15,784 bases of DNA from JBBRLA01 sp038231615 (GTDB taxonomy: Bacteria; Myxococcota_A; Polyangia; Palsa-1104; JAEUJZ01): NCBI GenBank assembly GCA_038231615.1, contig JBBRLA010000123.1, forward strand, positions 1 through 15,784, given 5' to 3'. Below the pieces are notes generated by a model. The model was not told the DNA's origin. It was given only the letters and a program-made list of their open reading frames with translations, and searched no databases. Positions within the stretch are counted from its first letter, which is position 1; every line of letters starts with the position of its first letter. A program made the position numbers and the translations under genes. Positions 1 through 7,564 of the stretch are shown piece by piece.

Positions 1-1247
1 AGGGTGTTTCTGCCCTTGCCCGCGGGGTGGCCCGCAAGCTGCGACAGGTCACGGATGTCCCCGAGGAGCATCGTGATGACCACGCTGGTCGCCTTGCCCC
101 AGGTCCCGGCGGCGGGGGCGATGTAGAGCGTGTGCTGGTCTCTGGGGGCACACTTCTTCGTCACCACCATGTTCTTGTCTTTGGTGACGTGGAGGCGTCT
201 GAAGAACACCTTGATCGCGACTGCGTTCCCGTCGGCGGTGGCGGTGATCGACGACGCCTTGAGCGCGGTGGCATCGACCGGCGCGTTCAGGTGCACCCCG
301 ACCACGCCATTTAGCGCCTCCGCCTTGACGGTGTACTTGGCGGCGGGCGCAGAGTAGACGAAGGCGTCCTTTTTGCCCTGGCCGGCGTCGCCCGAGCCGA
401 CCTGGAGGATCTGGAACGGCTCGGTGGTGAAGGTCTGCCACGCCGCCTTGTGGCTGGCATCCAGTTGCTGGAGCACGTCATCCGTGCCGTTGCGCCCGGA
501 GAGGCCGGAGTCGAGGTCGACGTGGTACGTGGCGTTGGGCTCCAGCGCGGCGGTGGGGTCGGTATCCGTATCGGTGGTCAGGGTCAGGGCCGGGCCGTAG
601 GCAAGGGGGGTGCCGTTGACGTTGCCGCTGGGGTCGGGGCTTTCGACGGAGCCGGTGATGTCGGCGTCCTTCAAGAGCGCCGGGACGCCGCAACCCGGGG
701 TATCGCAGAGCAGGTTGATGGCGCCCATGGCCGCGTCGCTGAAGTTCACCGCGGTGGGCGGCAGGGTCGGGTCCTTCTGCACCACGTCGAGGATCGGCTT
801 GCCCTTGAAGAGCAGGGGGAGCTTGTTGAACACCACCCGCAACGGGCCCACCGAGTCGGGCGTGGCCATGTTCTTGGTCGCGCTGAACGCGTCCTTCATC
901 GGGTTCTTCTGGCAGTCGTCGATGTTCAGCAGCCCTACCTTGGCGGCCTTGGGATCAGTGGCGTCGACCACGACGCACGTGGCATTGGGATCGACGATCT
1001 TGAGCCAGGTGGGCGCAGCAGGCAGCGGCTTGGTGGGGTCGCAACTGCAATCCTGCGGCGCCCGGGTGTCGGTGAACACATTGGTGTCCCGGCTGGTAAC
1101 GTCCAGCAGGGTCACTCGGGTCACCATGATCGGCCCCGGGTCGTCCCCGACTCGACCGATATCCAGATTGTCGCAGTACATCAGCCCGACGCTGGACACG
1201 GCGCCCACGCCGGCCAAGAGCGAAAAGACTTTGTTTCGCTTCTTCAT
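1..1247 (-). CDS. Secreted Ig-like (Big_5-like) repeat protein, C-terminus cut by window edge
   Basis: The minus-strand frame is open from ATG 1247 to the left edge: 415 full codons and no stop. The start is well supported because AAAGGAG lies six bases upstream. The N-terminus (MKKRNK, then a hydrophobic run to about residue 24) is a signal peptide. Cys25 follows in LMYC, which is not a canonical lipobox, so lipidation is uncertain. Residues about 130-280 read like a bacterial Ig-like Big_5 domain: a strand such as LRVVFNKLPLLF, then TYHVDLDSGL, ending AWQTFTTEPF. A second copy seems to start near residue 310 (GVVGVHLNAPVDATALKASS). Cysteines are scattered through the first half. It is probably an exported cell-surface or periplasmic protein. 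The family call is by pattern only and the function is unknown. It diverges from the kinase gene on its right. Confidence 0.72.
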   Translation of the reverse strand, partial: MKKRNKVFSLLAGVGAVSSVGLMYCDNLDIGRVGDDPGPIMVTRVTLLDVTSRDTNVFTDTRAPQDCSCDPTKPLPAAPTWLKIVDPNATCVVVDATDPKAAKVGLLNIDDCQKNPMKDAFSATKNMATPDSVGPLRVVFNKLPLLFKGKPILDVVQKDPTLPPTAVNFSDAAMGAINLLCDTPGCGVPALLKDADITGSVESPDPSGNVNGTPLAYGPALTLTTDTDTDPTAALEPNATYHVDLDSGLSGRNGTDDVLQQLDASHKAAWQTFTTEPFQILQVGSGDAGQGKKDAFVYSAPAAKYTVKAEALNGVVGVHLNAPVDATALKASSITATADGNAVAIKVFFRRLHVTKDKNMVVTKKCAPRDQHTLYIAPAAGTWGKATSVVITMLLGDIRDLSQLAGHPAGKGRNT

Positions 1248-1315
1248 CCGAAGCTCCTTTCAAGTTCCTTGAGCAACCAAGGTAAGTGCATAGGCGTCAC
1301 CACGTTGTCACCGGC

Positions 1316-1345
1316 ATTCGACTTCGATGGGGCCTGGCTTGTCAA
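1316..1345 (-). promoter_or_regulatory. Candidate sigma70-type promoter for the Ig-like protein gene
   Basis: On the minus strand a perfect TTGACA (1345-1340) is followed after 18 bases by TCGAAT (1321-1316), which matches four of six -10 positions. Transcription would start near 1309, leaving a leader of about 60 bases that holds the AAAGGAG ribosome site. The call is from pattern only. Confidence 0.4.
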
Positions 1346-1510
1346 CGGCTAACTGTGCCCCGGCCTACGCGGCATCGGGCGCTTGGGCCTAGAAATCAGA
1401 GCTTTTTCGCCGCGCAGCCCGGTATCGGCTGTTCGTTCCCAGGGTGGCCCGTCCGAGACGGATGTCATGCGGGGCGTGAGGCCGAGAATTCGCAGAATTT
1501 TTTTCCTGCG

Positions 1511-1575
1511 ATCGCGCCTCGCGCCATCGCGCTATCGCGAAGCGCCTCGGTTCATCGAAGCGCCGCGGTTCATCG
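1511..1575. repeat. Iterated short direct repeats upstream of the kinase gene
   Basis: Two repeat patterns abut. At 1511-1541, ATCGCGCC, TCGCGCC, ATCGCGCT and ATCGCGAA follow each other with a 7-8 base period. At 1538-1575 the unit AAGCGCC(T/G)CGGTTCATCG occurs twice in tandem, 18 bases apart, with one mismatch. The cluster lies 100-165 bases upstream of the kinase ATG. It could be a regulator-binding array or simple slippage in GC-rich DNA. Confidence 0.6.
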
Positions 1576-1634
1576 CCCCGTGACCCGGATCGCTTGACAG
1601 GGGCCGGGTCCGCTTTCACTGTGTGGGGGTCTGC

Positions 1635-1664
1635 TTGGCGCAGGGACGAAATCTGCCTTACGAT
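1635..1664 (+). promoter_or_regulatory. Candidate promoter for the Ser/Thr kinase gene
   Basis: TTGGCG (1635-1640) is followed after 18 bases by TACGAT (1659-1664); each matches four of six consensus positions. Transcription would start about 1671-1675, at or just before ATG 1675, so the message would be leaderless or nearly so. That fits the lack of a good Shine-Dalgarno site. A separate TTGACA at 1594-1599 has no convincing -10 at normal spacing. Confidence 0.35.
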
Positions 1665-1674
1665 TGTGGGACGC

Positions 1675-3165
1675 ATGCCAGAGTCCTCCCCAACCCCCGG
1701 AGCCAGCCTGGTCGGCCGGGTCCTCGCGAATACCTACCGGGTCGAGGGCCTGCTCGGCAAGGGCGGCATGGGCGCGGTCTACGCCGCCTCGCACTTGCGC
1801 CTGCCCACCAAGGTCGCCGTCAAGGTGCTGCACGCCGAGGCGGCGTCGAACCCGGAGATCTTCGCCCGCTTCCGCCGCGAGGCCGAGATCACCTCCGGCC
1901 TGCGCCACCCGAACATCGTCCAGGTCCTCGACTTCAATAACCTGGACGACGGCACGCCCTACCTGATCATGGAGTACCTGCACGGCGAGGACCTGCACCA
2001 GCGCCTGCAAAAGCGCGGCCGGCTCTCGTATGAGGAGGTGGTGAACCTTTTGCGGGCCGTTGGCGCCGGGCTGATGGCGGCGCACAAGCGCGAGGTGGTG
2101 CACCGGGACCTGAAGCCGCAAAACATCTTCCTCTGCCGCCCCGACCAGAACGACTCCGGCGATGACCTGGTCGAAGTCCCCAAGATCGTCGACTTCGGCA
2201 TCTCCAAGATCCGCCACGCCAGCACCGATACCCAGCAGACCCAGGACCAGCAGCTTCTCGGGACGCCGAATTACATGTCCCCCGAACAGGCGCGGGGCAA
2301 TAACTCCGAGGTCGACTCGCGCACCGATCAGTGGGCCCTGGCGGCGATCGTCTATCAGTGCCTGACCGGACAGCTGGCGTTTTCCGGCACTACCCTGGCA
2401 GGAATCATCTATAGCGTGGTGCTCTCCGAGCCGCCGCCCCTGCGGGAGATGTGCCCCGAGGTGCCGGAGTACGCCGAGGCCGCCGTCCGCCGGGCCCTGT
2501 CGAAGCGGCGCGAGGACCGCTTCGCGTCGGTGCTGGACTTCGTGCGCGGGTTCTCCGGGCAGCCCCTGGTGGGCCAGGCCAGCCACCTGTCTTCGCGCCA
2601 CGGGGTGACCCAGAAGCCGGGTGAGCATCCGGCGGCGAATACCCCGGGAAGGCGGCCCACCTCGGAGTTCCCCGGATCGTCGCTGCCCGCTTCGGTGTCG
2701 AGCGTCGGCGCCCACGGCGGGCGGACGGTCGAATTGCCGCCCACCCCGTTCACTCCCCATGGATCGCTGGCCGATGCCAGGGGGCAGGTGAACCGGGAGC
2801 GCAAGCCCGGCGCCTGGCGCTTCGGGGTGGCGGCGTTTGCCATCGCAGTCGTGCTGTTTGGCGGCGGGGCGTTCCTTTACCGCCGAATGACCGCGACTCC
2901 CTCCCCGAGCCGGCCGTTCGAGGTGCCGGTGCGCGTCCTAGAGCCGCCTCCCGATGCCAGCGCAAAGGTGGACGCCAAGCCCGTCCCACCCGACGCCGCC
3001 CCGCTCAAGGTGCCGGGGCCGCAGGCAGGGGATGTCCACTACGAGGCGCAGCAGAATGTGCCGCGCCCCGAAGATCGTCACCGCCACGACAAGAACAAGC
3101 CCCACCGCCCGCGGCAGAGCAACGACGCCGAGGACGTGGACATCAACCTGGGTTCCGCAAAATGA
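1675..3165 (+). CDS. Membrane-anchored bacterial Ser/Thr protein kinase (Hanks/PknB type)
   Basis: This 496-residue eukaryotic-type kinase has its kinase domain at about residues 21-283. It shows the glycine loop GKGGMG (28-33), ATP-binding Lys50 in VAVKVL, catalytic HRDLKPQN with Asp145, DFG at 173-175 and SPE at 202-204. All catalytic residues are present, so it should be active. A Pro/Ser/Thr-rich linker leads to one transmembrane helix at about 384-403 and a roughly 93-residue extracytoplasmic tail rich in Pro and charged residues, with a His-rich patch. The frame is open upstream to a TTG at 1594, but ATG 1675 puts the start just before the conserved N-terminal region. The stop overlaps the next gene as ATGA, so the two are probably co-translated. 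No PASTA or other named sensor domain is visible in the tail. Confidence 0.93.
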   Translation: MPESSPTPGASLVGRVLANTYRVEGLLGKGGMGAVYAASHLRLPTKVAVKVLHAEAASNPEIFARFRREAEITSGLRHPNIVQVLDFNNLDDGTPYLIMEYLHGEDLHQRLQKRGRLSYEEVVNLLRAVGAGLMAAHKREVVHRDLKPQNIFLCRPDQNDSGDDLVEVPKIVDFGISKIRHASTDTQQTQDQQLLGTPNYMSPEQARGNNSEVDSRTDQWALAAIVYQCLTGQLAFSGTTLAGIIYSVVLSEPPPLREMCPEVPEYAEAAVRRALSKRREDRFASVLDFVRGFSGQPLVGQASHLSSRHGVTQKPGEHPAANTPGRRPTSEFPGSSLPASVSSVGAHGGRTVELPPTPFTPHGSLADARGQVNRERKPGAWRFGVAAFAIAVVLFGGGAFLYRRMTATPSPSRPFEVPVRVLEPPPDASAKVDAKPVPPDAAPLKVPGPQAGDVHYEAQQNVPRPEDRHRHDKNKPHRPRQSNDAEDVDINLGSAK

Positions 3166-4352
3166 AATCCGACCGGCCTTCCGCCTTGCTCTGCGTGCCC
3201 TATGACAACAACACTTCGCTGCGCTGGGTGCCACATGACAACGGCACTTCGCCGCGCTGGGTGTCACATGACAACCGCCCTTCGCTGCGCTACGTGCCAT
3301 CGCTGGTTTCCCGGGTCTCGCGGGTCTTTCTGGTCTTGCTTGTCTTGGGGCTTGTCTCGGGGCCGGCGCTGGCCCGCAAGGAGGGGGGCGCCGAGCCCTG
3401 CGGCCCGGAGGTGAAGGACCCGCAGCGCCTGGCGGAGGGCGGCCTGCGCCTGTACAAGGAGGCCGCCTCCACCTCTGACCCCACCGAGCAGGCCCGAGAA
3501 TACGAGCGGGCCCTGCGCTGCTTCACCGCCGCCATGCAGGGCAGCCGCGGGGCCGCCTCCAAGCTCTATCACCCCCTGGGGCTGGTGTACGAGAAGCTCG
3601 ACCGGGACGTGGAGGCAGTGGAGGCCTACGAGCGCTTCCTCGCCGACGTGCCGGAGGATCGGCGCAAGGTCGGCGTGACCAAGCAGATCAGCGACAAGCT
3701 GAAGGTGCTGAAGCGGCGGGTCGCGCAGCTCGACATCGACACCGTGTCGGGGCTGGACGTGCGGGTGGACGAGAAGGACCTGGGCAAGGCGCCGCTAAAA
3801 CGCCTGGTGGTGGTGGCCCCCGGGACGCACATCGTCACCGTGGGCAACTCCGACGTGGGCACCCAGGGCGCCGAGGTCGCGGTGGTGGCCGGGCAGGTGC
3901 GCCGGGTGGACCTTACCGGCTGGCATCCCCGCGGGGCCGAGGTAGGTACGACGGAGCGTCCCCAGGAACAGGGGGTGCCGGGTGGACCGAGAATCGCACG
4001 GCCGCCGGGTCCGGCTCAGGTCCGGGGCTACCTGCTTTTGACCACCAACCGCAATGGGGCCAGCCTACAGGTCGACGGGATGGCGCCGCAAAAGCCGCCG
4101 CTCCTCGAACTGGCTCTACCCCCCGGCGACCACCTGGTCAGCGCCCGGGACGGCGCTCAATCGTTCAGTCGCACCGTGACGCTCGCCGCCGATGAGCACC
4201 GCACCCTCGATCTGCATTTCCCGGTGAAGACCTGGGTGTGGGTCGCCACCGGCATCGCCGCCGCCGCGGTGGTCGGCGGGGCGGTGGGGCTGGGGGTGTA
4301 CTACGGCACCGGAGTCAACCGCCCCGACGCGGCAATCGGCAACTGGCACTAG
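3162..4352 (+). CDS. TPR/PEGA-like envelope protein coupled to the kinase
   Basis: ATG 3162 overlaps the kinase stop by four bases (396 residues). A hydrophobic export signal at about residues 55-71 (FLVLLVLGLVSGPALA) lies unusually far from this start. An in-frame GTG at 3294 (residue 45) would give a normal signal peptide and may be the true start. TPR-like helices span about 81-165 (EYERALRCF, VEAYERFL). Two PEGA-like beta segments follow, at about 167-230 and 259-313 (VVAPGTHIVTV, LALPPGDHLVSA). A C-terminal transmembrane segment lies at about 318-342. The likely topology is a periplasmic TPR/PEGA body held in the inner membrane. TPR-plus-PEGA proteins next to Ser/Thr kinases are typical of myxobacteria, and this one may be a kinase partner. 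Substrate and role are unknown. Confidence 0.82.
   Translation: MKSDRPSALLCVPYDNNTSLRWVPHDNGTSPRWVSHDNRPSLRYVPSLVSRVSRVFLVLLVLGLVSGPALARKEGGAEPCGPEVKDPQRLAEGGLRLYKEAASTSDPTEQAREYERALRCFTAAMQGSRGAASKLYHPLGLVYEKLDRDVEAVEAYERFLADVPEDRRKVGVTKQISDKLKVLKRRVAQLDIDTVSGLDVRVDEKDLGKAPLKRLVVVAPGTHIVTVGNSDVGTQGAEVAVVAGQVRRVDLTGWHPRGAEVGTTERPQEQGVPGGPRIARPPGPAQVRGYLLLTTNRNGASLQVDGMAPQKPPLLELALPPGDHLVSARDGAQSFSRTVTLAADEHRTLDLHFPVKTWVWVATGIAAAAVVGGAVGLGVYYGTGVNRPDAAIGNWH
3201..3299 (+). repeat. Three 33-bp tandem repeats at the 5' end of the PEGA-like gene
   Basis: Three imperfect units occupy 3201-3233, 3234-3266 and 3267-3299. Each opens with (T/C)ATGACAAC and ends CGTGCCA or GGTGYCA. In frame they encode YDNNTSLRWVP, HDNGTSPRWVS and HDNRPSLRYVP. 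A degenerate partial copy may lie just upstream. The unit length is a multiple of three, so copy-number change keeps the frame. The array sits between ATG 3162 and the signal-peptide core, and the possible GTG start at 3294 is inside its last unit. Confidence 0.9.
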
Positions 4353-4446
4353 ATGTCGCCGACCCGCTGGTCGTACCCGTGGGGAGATGGCGACGTCGAT
4401 CACGTCCTTTAGTAGAGCCTGCGGCAAGCCCGGAGCGCCAGGTCTT

Positions 4447-4475
4447 TTGACGGCGGGTGCATGGGGTTGCACAAT
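4447..4475 (+). promoter_or_regulatory. Candidate promoter for holB-ricT
   Basis: TTGACG (4447-4452, five of six matches) is followed after 17 bases by CACAAT (4470-4475, four of six). Transcription would start near 4482, upstream of ATG 4499. This favours ATG 4499 over the earlier GTG at 4457. The 146-base gap after the PEGA-like gene fits a separate transcription unit. Confidence 0.4.
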
Positions 4476-4498
4476 GCGGTACACCTTATACGCGGAAG

Positions 4499-5536
4499 AT
4501 GAAGATCAAAGCCACGCAGAACGAAGCCTCCGCCGAGTCCGGCCATCACCCGGAGGCCCGCGGCCTGGCTGGCATCGTCGGGCAGGACGCGGTGGTCGCC
4601 ACCTTGCGCGGGGCCATCGCCGGCGGCCGCCCCCATCACGCGTACCTCTTCGATGGGCCCGAGGGGGTGGGCAAGACCACTTGCGCCCTGGCCCTTTTCG
4701 CCGCCCTGAACTGCCTGTCCCCGCCGGGGCCGCCGGAAGTGGGTGGTGCCTGCGGCGCGTGCGACTCGTGCAGCAAGCTGCTCTCGGGGAATCACCCGGA
4801 CCTGATCCGCTTCGACATGACCCTTCTTGGCATGGCCGACGAGGCGGAGCGACTGATCCGGCGCCTGGCCTACAGCCCCCACGAGGGCCGGGTGCAGATG
4901 GTGATCTTCGATCCGGCAGACCACTTCTCGGCGCCGACCGCATTGACTGCGGCCAATCGCCTGCTGAAGACCCTGGAGGAACCGGTGGATCGCACCCATT
5001 TCGTGCTGGTCACCAGCGCGGCGCAGGGGCTCCTTATCACCTTGCGCTCGCGCACCCAGCGCCTGCGCTTTTCGCCGCTGCCCGACCCGGTGCTGAGCGA
5101 GGAGTTGGTGCGGCACCACGGCATCGACCCGGCCGCCGCCGGGGGGGTGGTCAAGCTGGCACAGGGGAGCCTGGGGCGGGCGCTGCGGCAACTCGGCGAC
5201 ACCGAGGCCATGAAGCGGCGAGAAGAGGCGGCGAACCGGCTCTTCCAGGGGGTGAAGAACGGGCGGGCTCAGGAGATCGTCGAGCTGGCGGCGGACGTGG
5301 GTGCCGACCGTGAGGAGGTCCAGGAGGTGCTGGAGGTGCTCTGGCTGAAGCTGCACGGGGAACTGCGGCCGGTGCTGAGGCAGGGGCCGCAGGAACGGGA
5401 CCGCCTGATCGCCGGGATGCGGGCGGTACGGGAGACCATCGACGCGATCCGCCGCTACACCAGCCCGGCGCTCTCGCTGGAACGGATGATGCGAAGAATC
5501 GGGCCGGACAAAGGGCAGCGAGAGGACCGAGCATGA
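4499..5536 (+). CDS. holB: DNA polymerase III subunit delta' (clamp-loader AAA+ subunit)
   Basis: This 345-residue protein fits the HolB family, whose members help load the sliding clamp. From ATG 4499 it shows GPEGVGKT (Walker A, 53-60) and a zinc-type cysteine set C72, C85, C88 and C91. The Walker B position is degenerate (DPADHF, 138-143). LLKTLEEP follows, and the position usually Ser-Arg-Cys reads SRT (184-186). Degenerate Walker B and the missing SRC cysteine fit delta' rather than the ATP-hydrolysing DnaX subunit. An in-frame GTG at 4457 would add 14 residues; ATG 4499 is preferred because the protein begins naturally there and a candidate promoter lies between the two. The gene ends in an ATGA overlap with ricT, the same holB-yaaT order as in Bacillus subtilis. 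tmk, often next to holB, is absent here. Confidence 0.88.
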   Translation: MKIKATQNEASAESGHHPEARGLAGIVGQDAVVATLRGAIAGGRPHHAYLFDGPEGVGKTTCALALFAALNCLSPPGPPEVGGACGACDSCSKLLSGNHPDLIRFDMTLLGMADEAERLIRRLAYSPHEGRVQMVIFDPADHFSAPTALTAANRLLKTLEEPVDRTHFVLVTSAAQGLLITLRSRTQRLRFSPLPDPVLSEELVRHHGIDPAAAGGVVKLAQGSLGRALRQLGDTEAMKRREEAANRLFQGVKNGRAQEIVELAADVGADREEVQEVLEVLWLKLHGELRPVLRQGPQERDRLIAGMRAVRETIDAIRRYTSPALSLERMMRRIGPDKGQREDRA

Positions 5537-7500
5537 GCAGCGAAAAGGACGAACCCCGCGGCGACCGGGGGCCGGAGGCGGTGGCGGATCGAGGCCCGGC
5601 GGAGGGCGGGGACGGCACGGCAGAGGGCGGCGGCTCGCGAGAGGGGCGGCGGCGGCGACGGCGGGGCAGGGGAGGGCGCGGCGAGGCCCCGCGGGGGCAA
5701 AGCGTGGCGGGGGACCCGGCCCGGGAGGGCGATGGAGGGCAGGTGGCCGGGGTCGCCGGCCGGGAGCCGGTGAGTCAGGAGGGTGGCCGGGACCAGGGAG
5801 CCAGGGAGGGGGGTAGACCGCGAGGGCGGCGTGGATCGAGGCCCGGCGGGGATGCGCGGCAAGGGCGTCCGACACAGGGTCCCGCGGATCGTCCGCCGGA
5901 GCCAAGGGCCCGTCAGGAGGGCCAGCCGGAGTCAAGGGCCCGTCAGGAAGGCCAGCCGGAGTCAAGGGCCCGTCAGGAAGGCCAGCCGGAGCCAAGGGCC
6001 CGTCAGGAAGGCCAGCCGGAGCCAAGGGCCCGTCAGGAAGGCCAGCCGCGACGAGGGGAACCAGGACGCCGGGGGGAGGCGGGGCGCCGCGGGCGAGGGC
6101 CACGACGGGAGGGTCAGGATCGCCAAGCGCAGCCTGGTTTCGGGGAGCCGGGCCGTCCGCTGCCGGACAGAGGGCCCCGAACGGCCCCCGGGGACATCTC
6201 CGCGGAAGGGGCGGGGGCGACCTCATCGGCTGGAGGGGTGGACCGCATCTCCCGATCGGCCCAGGGCCGCTCGTCGAGCCAGGGCCGCTCGTCGAGCCAG
6301 GGCCGCTCGTCCAGCCAGACCCCGACCCGGCAACCCCGCGAGGGCCAGCCAACCGGGCAACTTCGGGAGAACCAGCCAGCCGGAAAACTCCGGGAAAACC
6401 AGCCGGCCCCGTCTTCTCATGCGCCTCCCGGCATGGAGTTCCCGCCCGAGGAACTGTGGGCTGCCGCCCTGGTTCCCACCACCAAGGACGAGGGCACCGA
6501 GCCGGAACCTTCCGCGCCGCCTTTACCGCCCCCGCCAAGGACCGCCCTGGACGTCCCCGCCGAGACCCCGGCTCGGATGATTCATGTGGTGGGCATCAAG
6601 TTCCGCCCCGCCGGGACGATCCAGGAGCTGGACAGCGGCGTCGAGACGTACGCCCGCGGCGATCTGGTGCTGGCCGATACCGATCGCGGCGCCCGCATCG
6701 GCCAGGTGGCGGTGGGGTCGATGTGGGCCCACAGCCCGGACGCTCTCCGCCGGGTCATCCGTCGGGCGACTCCCGATGAGGAGCGGGGCATCCTCCAGCG
6801 TTCGGACAAGGACCACGAGACCTTCATCTACTGCAAGGATCGCATCCGCGAGCGCCGCCTGCCGATGAAGCTCATCCAGGTCGAGGTGAATCAGGCCAGC
6901 CAGAAGGCGTCGATCTTCTTCGCCTCCGAGGAGCGCTTCGACGTGCGCGATCTGATTCGCGACCTGACGCAGCACCTGCGCCTGCGCATCGAGATGCGGC
7001 AGATCGGCGTGCGCGACGAGGCCAAGCTGGTGGGTGGCATCGGCGACTGCGGCCGGGAGCTATGTTGCACCACGTGGCTGCCGGCCTTCATGCCGGTGTC
7101 GATCAAGATGGCCAAGGACCAGGGGATGGCGCTGAACCCGAGCAAGCTGGCGGGGCAGTGCGGGCGCCTCAAGTGCTGCCTGGTCTACGAGCACGAGACC
7201 TACAAGGAGATGAGCAAGGGGCTGCCAAAGGTGGGCAAGCGGGTAAACACCCCCGCCGGCACCGCCAAGGTGATTGAGCTGGACATCCTGGCCCAGCGGG
7301 TGCGGGTGCTCTTCGACCAGGGGGGCACCGAGACCTTCCCCGGGTCGGTGGTCTCGCTTTTGACCCCGGCCAGCCAGAGCAGCGGCGGCGGCTCGGAGAA
7401 GACGCCTTCCCTCGAGTCCGTCCGGGTGTCGGAGATCTCCTCGCGGATCTCGTCGATTACCCCCATCGGCACCCCCGAGGTCCCCCCGAAGGGGGAGTAA
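5533..7500 (+). CDS. ricT: RicT/YaaT (PSP1 family) with a long repeat-rich N-terminal extension
   Basis: This 655-residue protein has its conserved PSP1/RicT core at about residue 349 (MIHVVGIKF) to 620. Two cysteine clusters are present: GDCGRELCC (C506, C511, C512) and GQCGRLKCC (C543, C548, C549). In Bacillus, RicT forms a complex with RicA and RicF that carries iron-sulfur clusters, affects RNase Y-dependent mRNA maturation and influences sporulation and competence. Whether that role holds in this lineage is unknown. The first 348 residues look disordered and very rich in Arg, Gly, Gln, Glu and Pro, with a five-fold 10-residue repeat and a three-fold QGRSSS repeat. The start is fixed by the ATGA overlap with holB and by a frame open throughout. 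Family members are usually about 270-300 residues, so the extension doubles the protein. Downstream starts such as ATG 6433 cannot be excluded. Confidence 0.88.
   Translation: MSSEKDEPRGDRGPEAVADRGPAEGGDGTAEGGGSREGRRRRRRGRGGRGEAPRGQSVAGDPAREGDGGQVAGVAGREPVSQEGGRDQGAREGGRPRGRRGSRPGGDARQGRPTQGPADRPPEPRARQEGQPESRARQEGQPESRARQEGQPEPRARQEGQPEPRARQEGQPRRGEPGRRGEAGRRGRGPRREGQDRQAQPGFGEPGRPLPDRGPRTAPGDISAEGAGATSSAGGVDRISRSAQGRSSSQGRSSSQGRSSSQTPTRQPREGQPTGQLRENQPAGKLRENQPAPSSHAPPGMEFPPEELWAAALVPTTKDEGTEPEPSAPPLPPPPRTALDVPAETPARMIHVVGIKFRPAGTIQELDSGVETYARGDLVLADTDRGARIGQVAVGSMWAHSPDALRRVIRRATPDEERGILQRSDKDHETFIYCKDRIRERRLPMKLIQVEVNQASQKASIFFASEERFDVRDLIRDLTQHLRLRIEMRQIGVRDEAKLVGGIGDCGRELCCTTWLPAFMPVSIKMAKDQGMALNPSKLAGQCGRLKCCLVYEHETYKEMSKGLPKVGKRVNTPAGTAKVIELDILAQRVRVLFDQGGTETFPGSVVSLLTPASQSSGGGSEKTPSLESVRVSEISSRISSITPIGTPEVPPKGE
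5896..6045 (+). repeat. Five 30-bp tandem repeats in ricT
   Basis: Five near-identical in-frame units start at 5896, 5926, 5956, 5986 and 6016. Each encodes PE(P/S)RARQEGQ. Differences are single bases, such as GAGCC versus GAGTC and GAGGG versus GAAGG. Such low divergence points to recent expansion. Confidence 0.95.
6262..6315 (+). repeat. Three 18-bp tandem repeats in ricT (QGRSSS)
   Basis: The unit CAGGGCCGCTCGTCGAGC occurs at 6262-6279, 6280-6297 and, with one change, 6298-6315. Each copy encodes QGRSSS in frame. A looser motif (REGQPTGQL, RENQPAGKL, RENQPA) follows within the next 100 bases, so the whole linker appears to grow by slippage. Confidence 0.93.
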
Positions 7501-7564
7501 CCCCACGACCTTCTCTCCCCTCTTGCCCGGCGAGGCGCGACCGCTGGCTGGCCCCGGATGCATC

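Larger units (their letters stand above)
1248..1674. other. Divergent intergenic region with no gene
   Basis: This 427-base stretch separates the Ig-like protein gene (minus) from the kinase gene (plus). Open frames here have no ribosome site or recognisable protein and are judged non-coding. It contains a candidate promoter for each flanking gene and a cluster of short direct repeats at 1511-1575. Confidence 0.6.

Noticed and set aside
450..1352. 300-codon plus-strand frame at the left end
   Set aside because: The opposite strand carries a signal peptide, a strong ribosome site and Ig-like motifs; this frame has none.
1570..2760. 396-codon minus-strand frame opposite the kinase gene
   Set aside because: Covers a kinase with all catalytic motifs on the plus strand; the antisense product shows no domain.
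3201..3299. CRISPR array
   Set aside because: Three contiguous 33-bp units without spacers, in a coding frame; this is a tandem repeat.
4409..6538. 709-codon minus-strand frame opposite holB and ricT
   Set aside because: Very Pro/Arg/Gly-rich composition, no domain, and it mirrors two well-supported plus-strand genes; typical GC-rich antisense shadow.
7482..7495. C6-GAA-G5 hairpin at the end of ricT as a terminator
   Set aside because: It lies inside the coding sequence and has no T-run after it; kept only as a possible structure.
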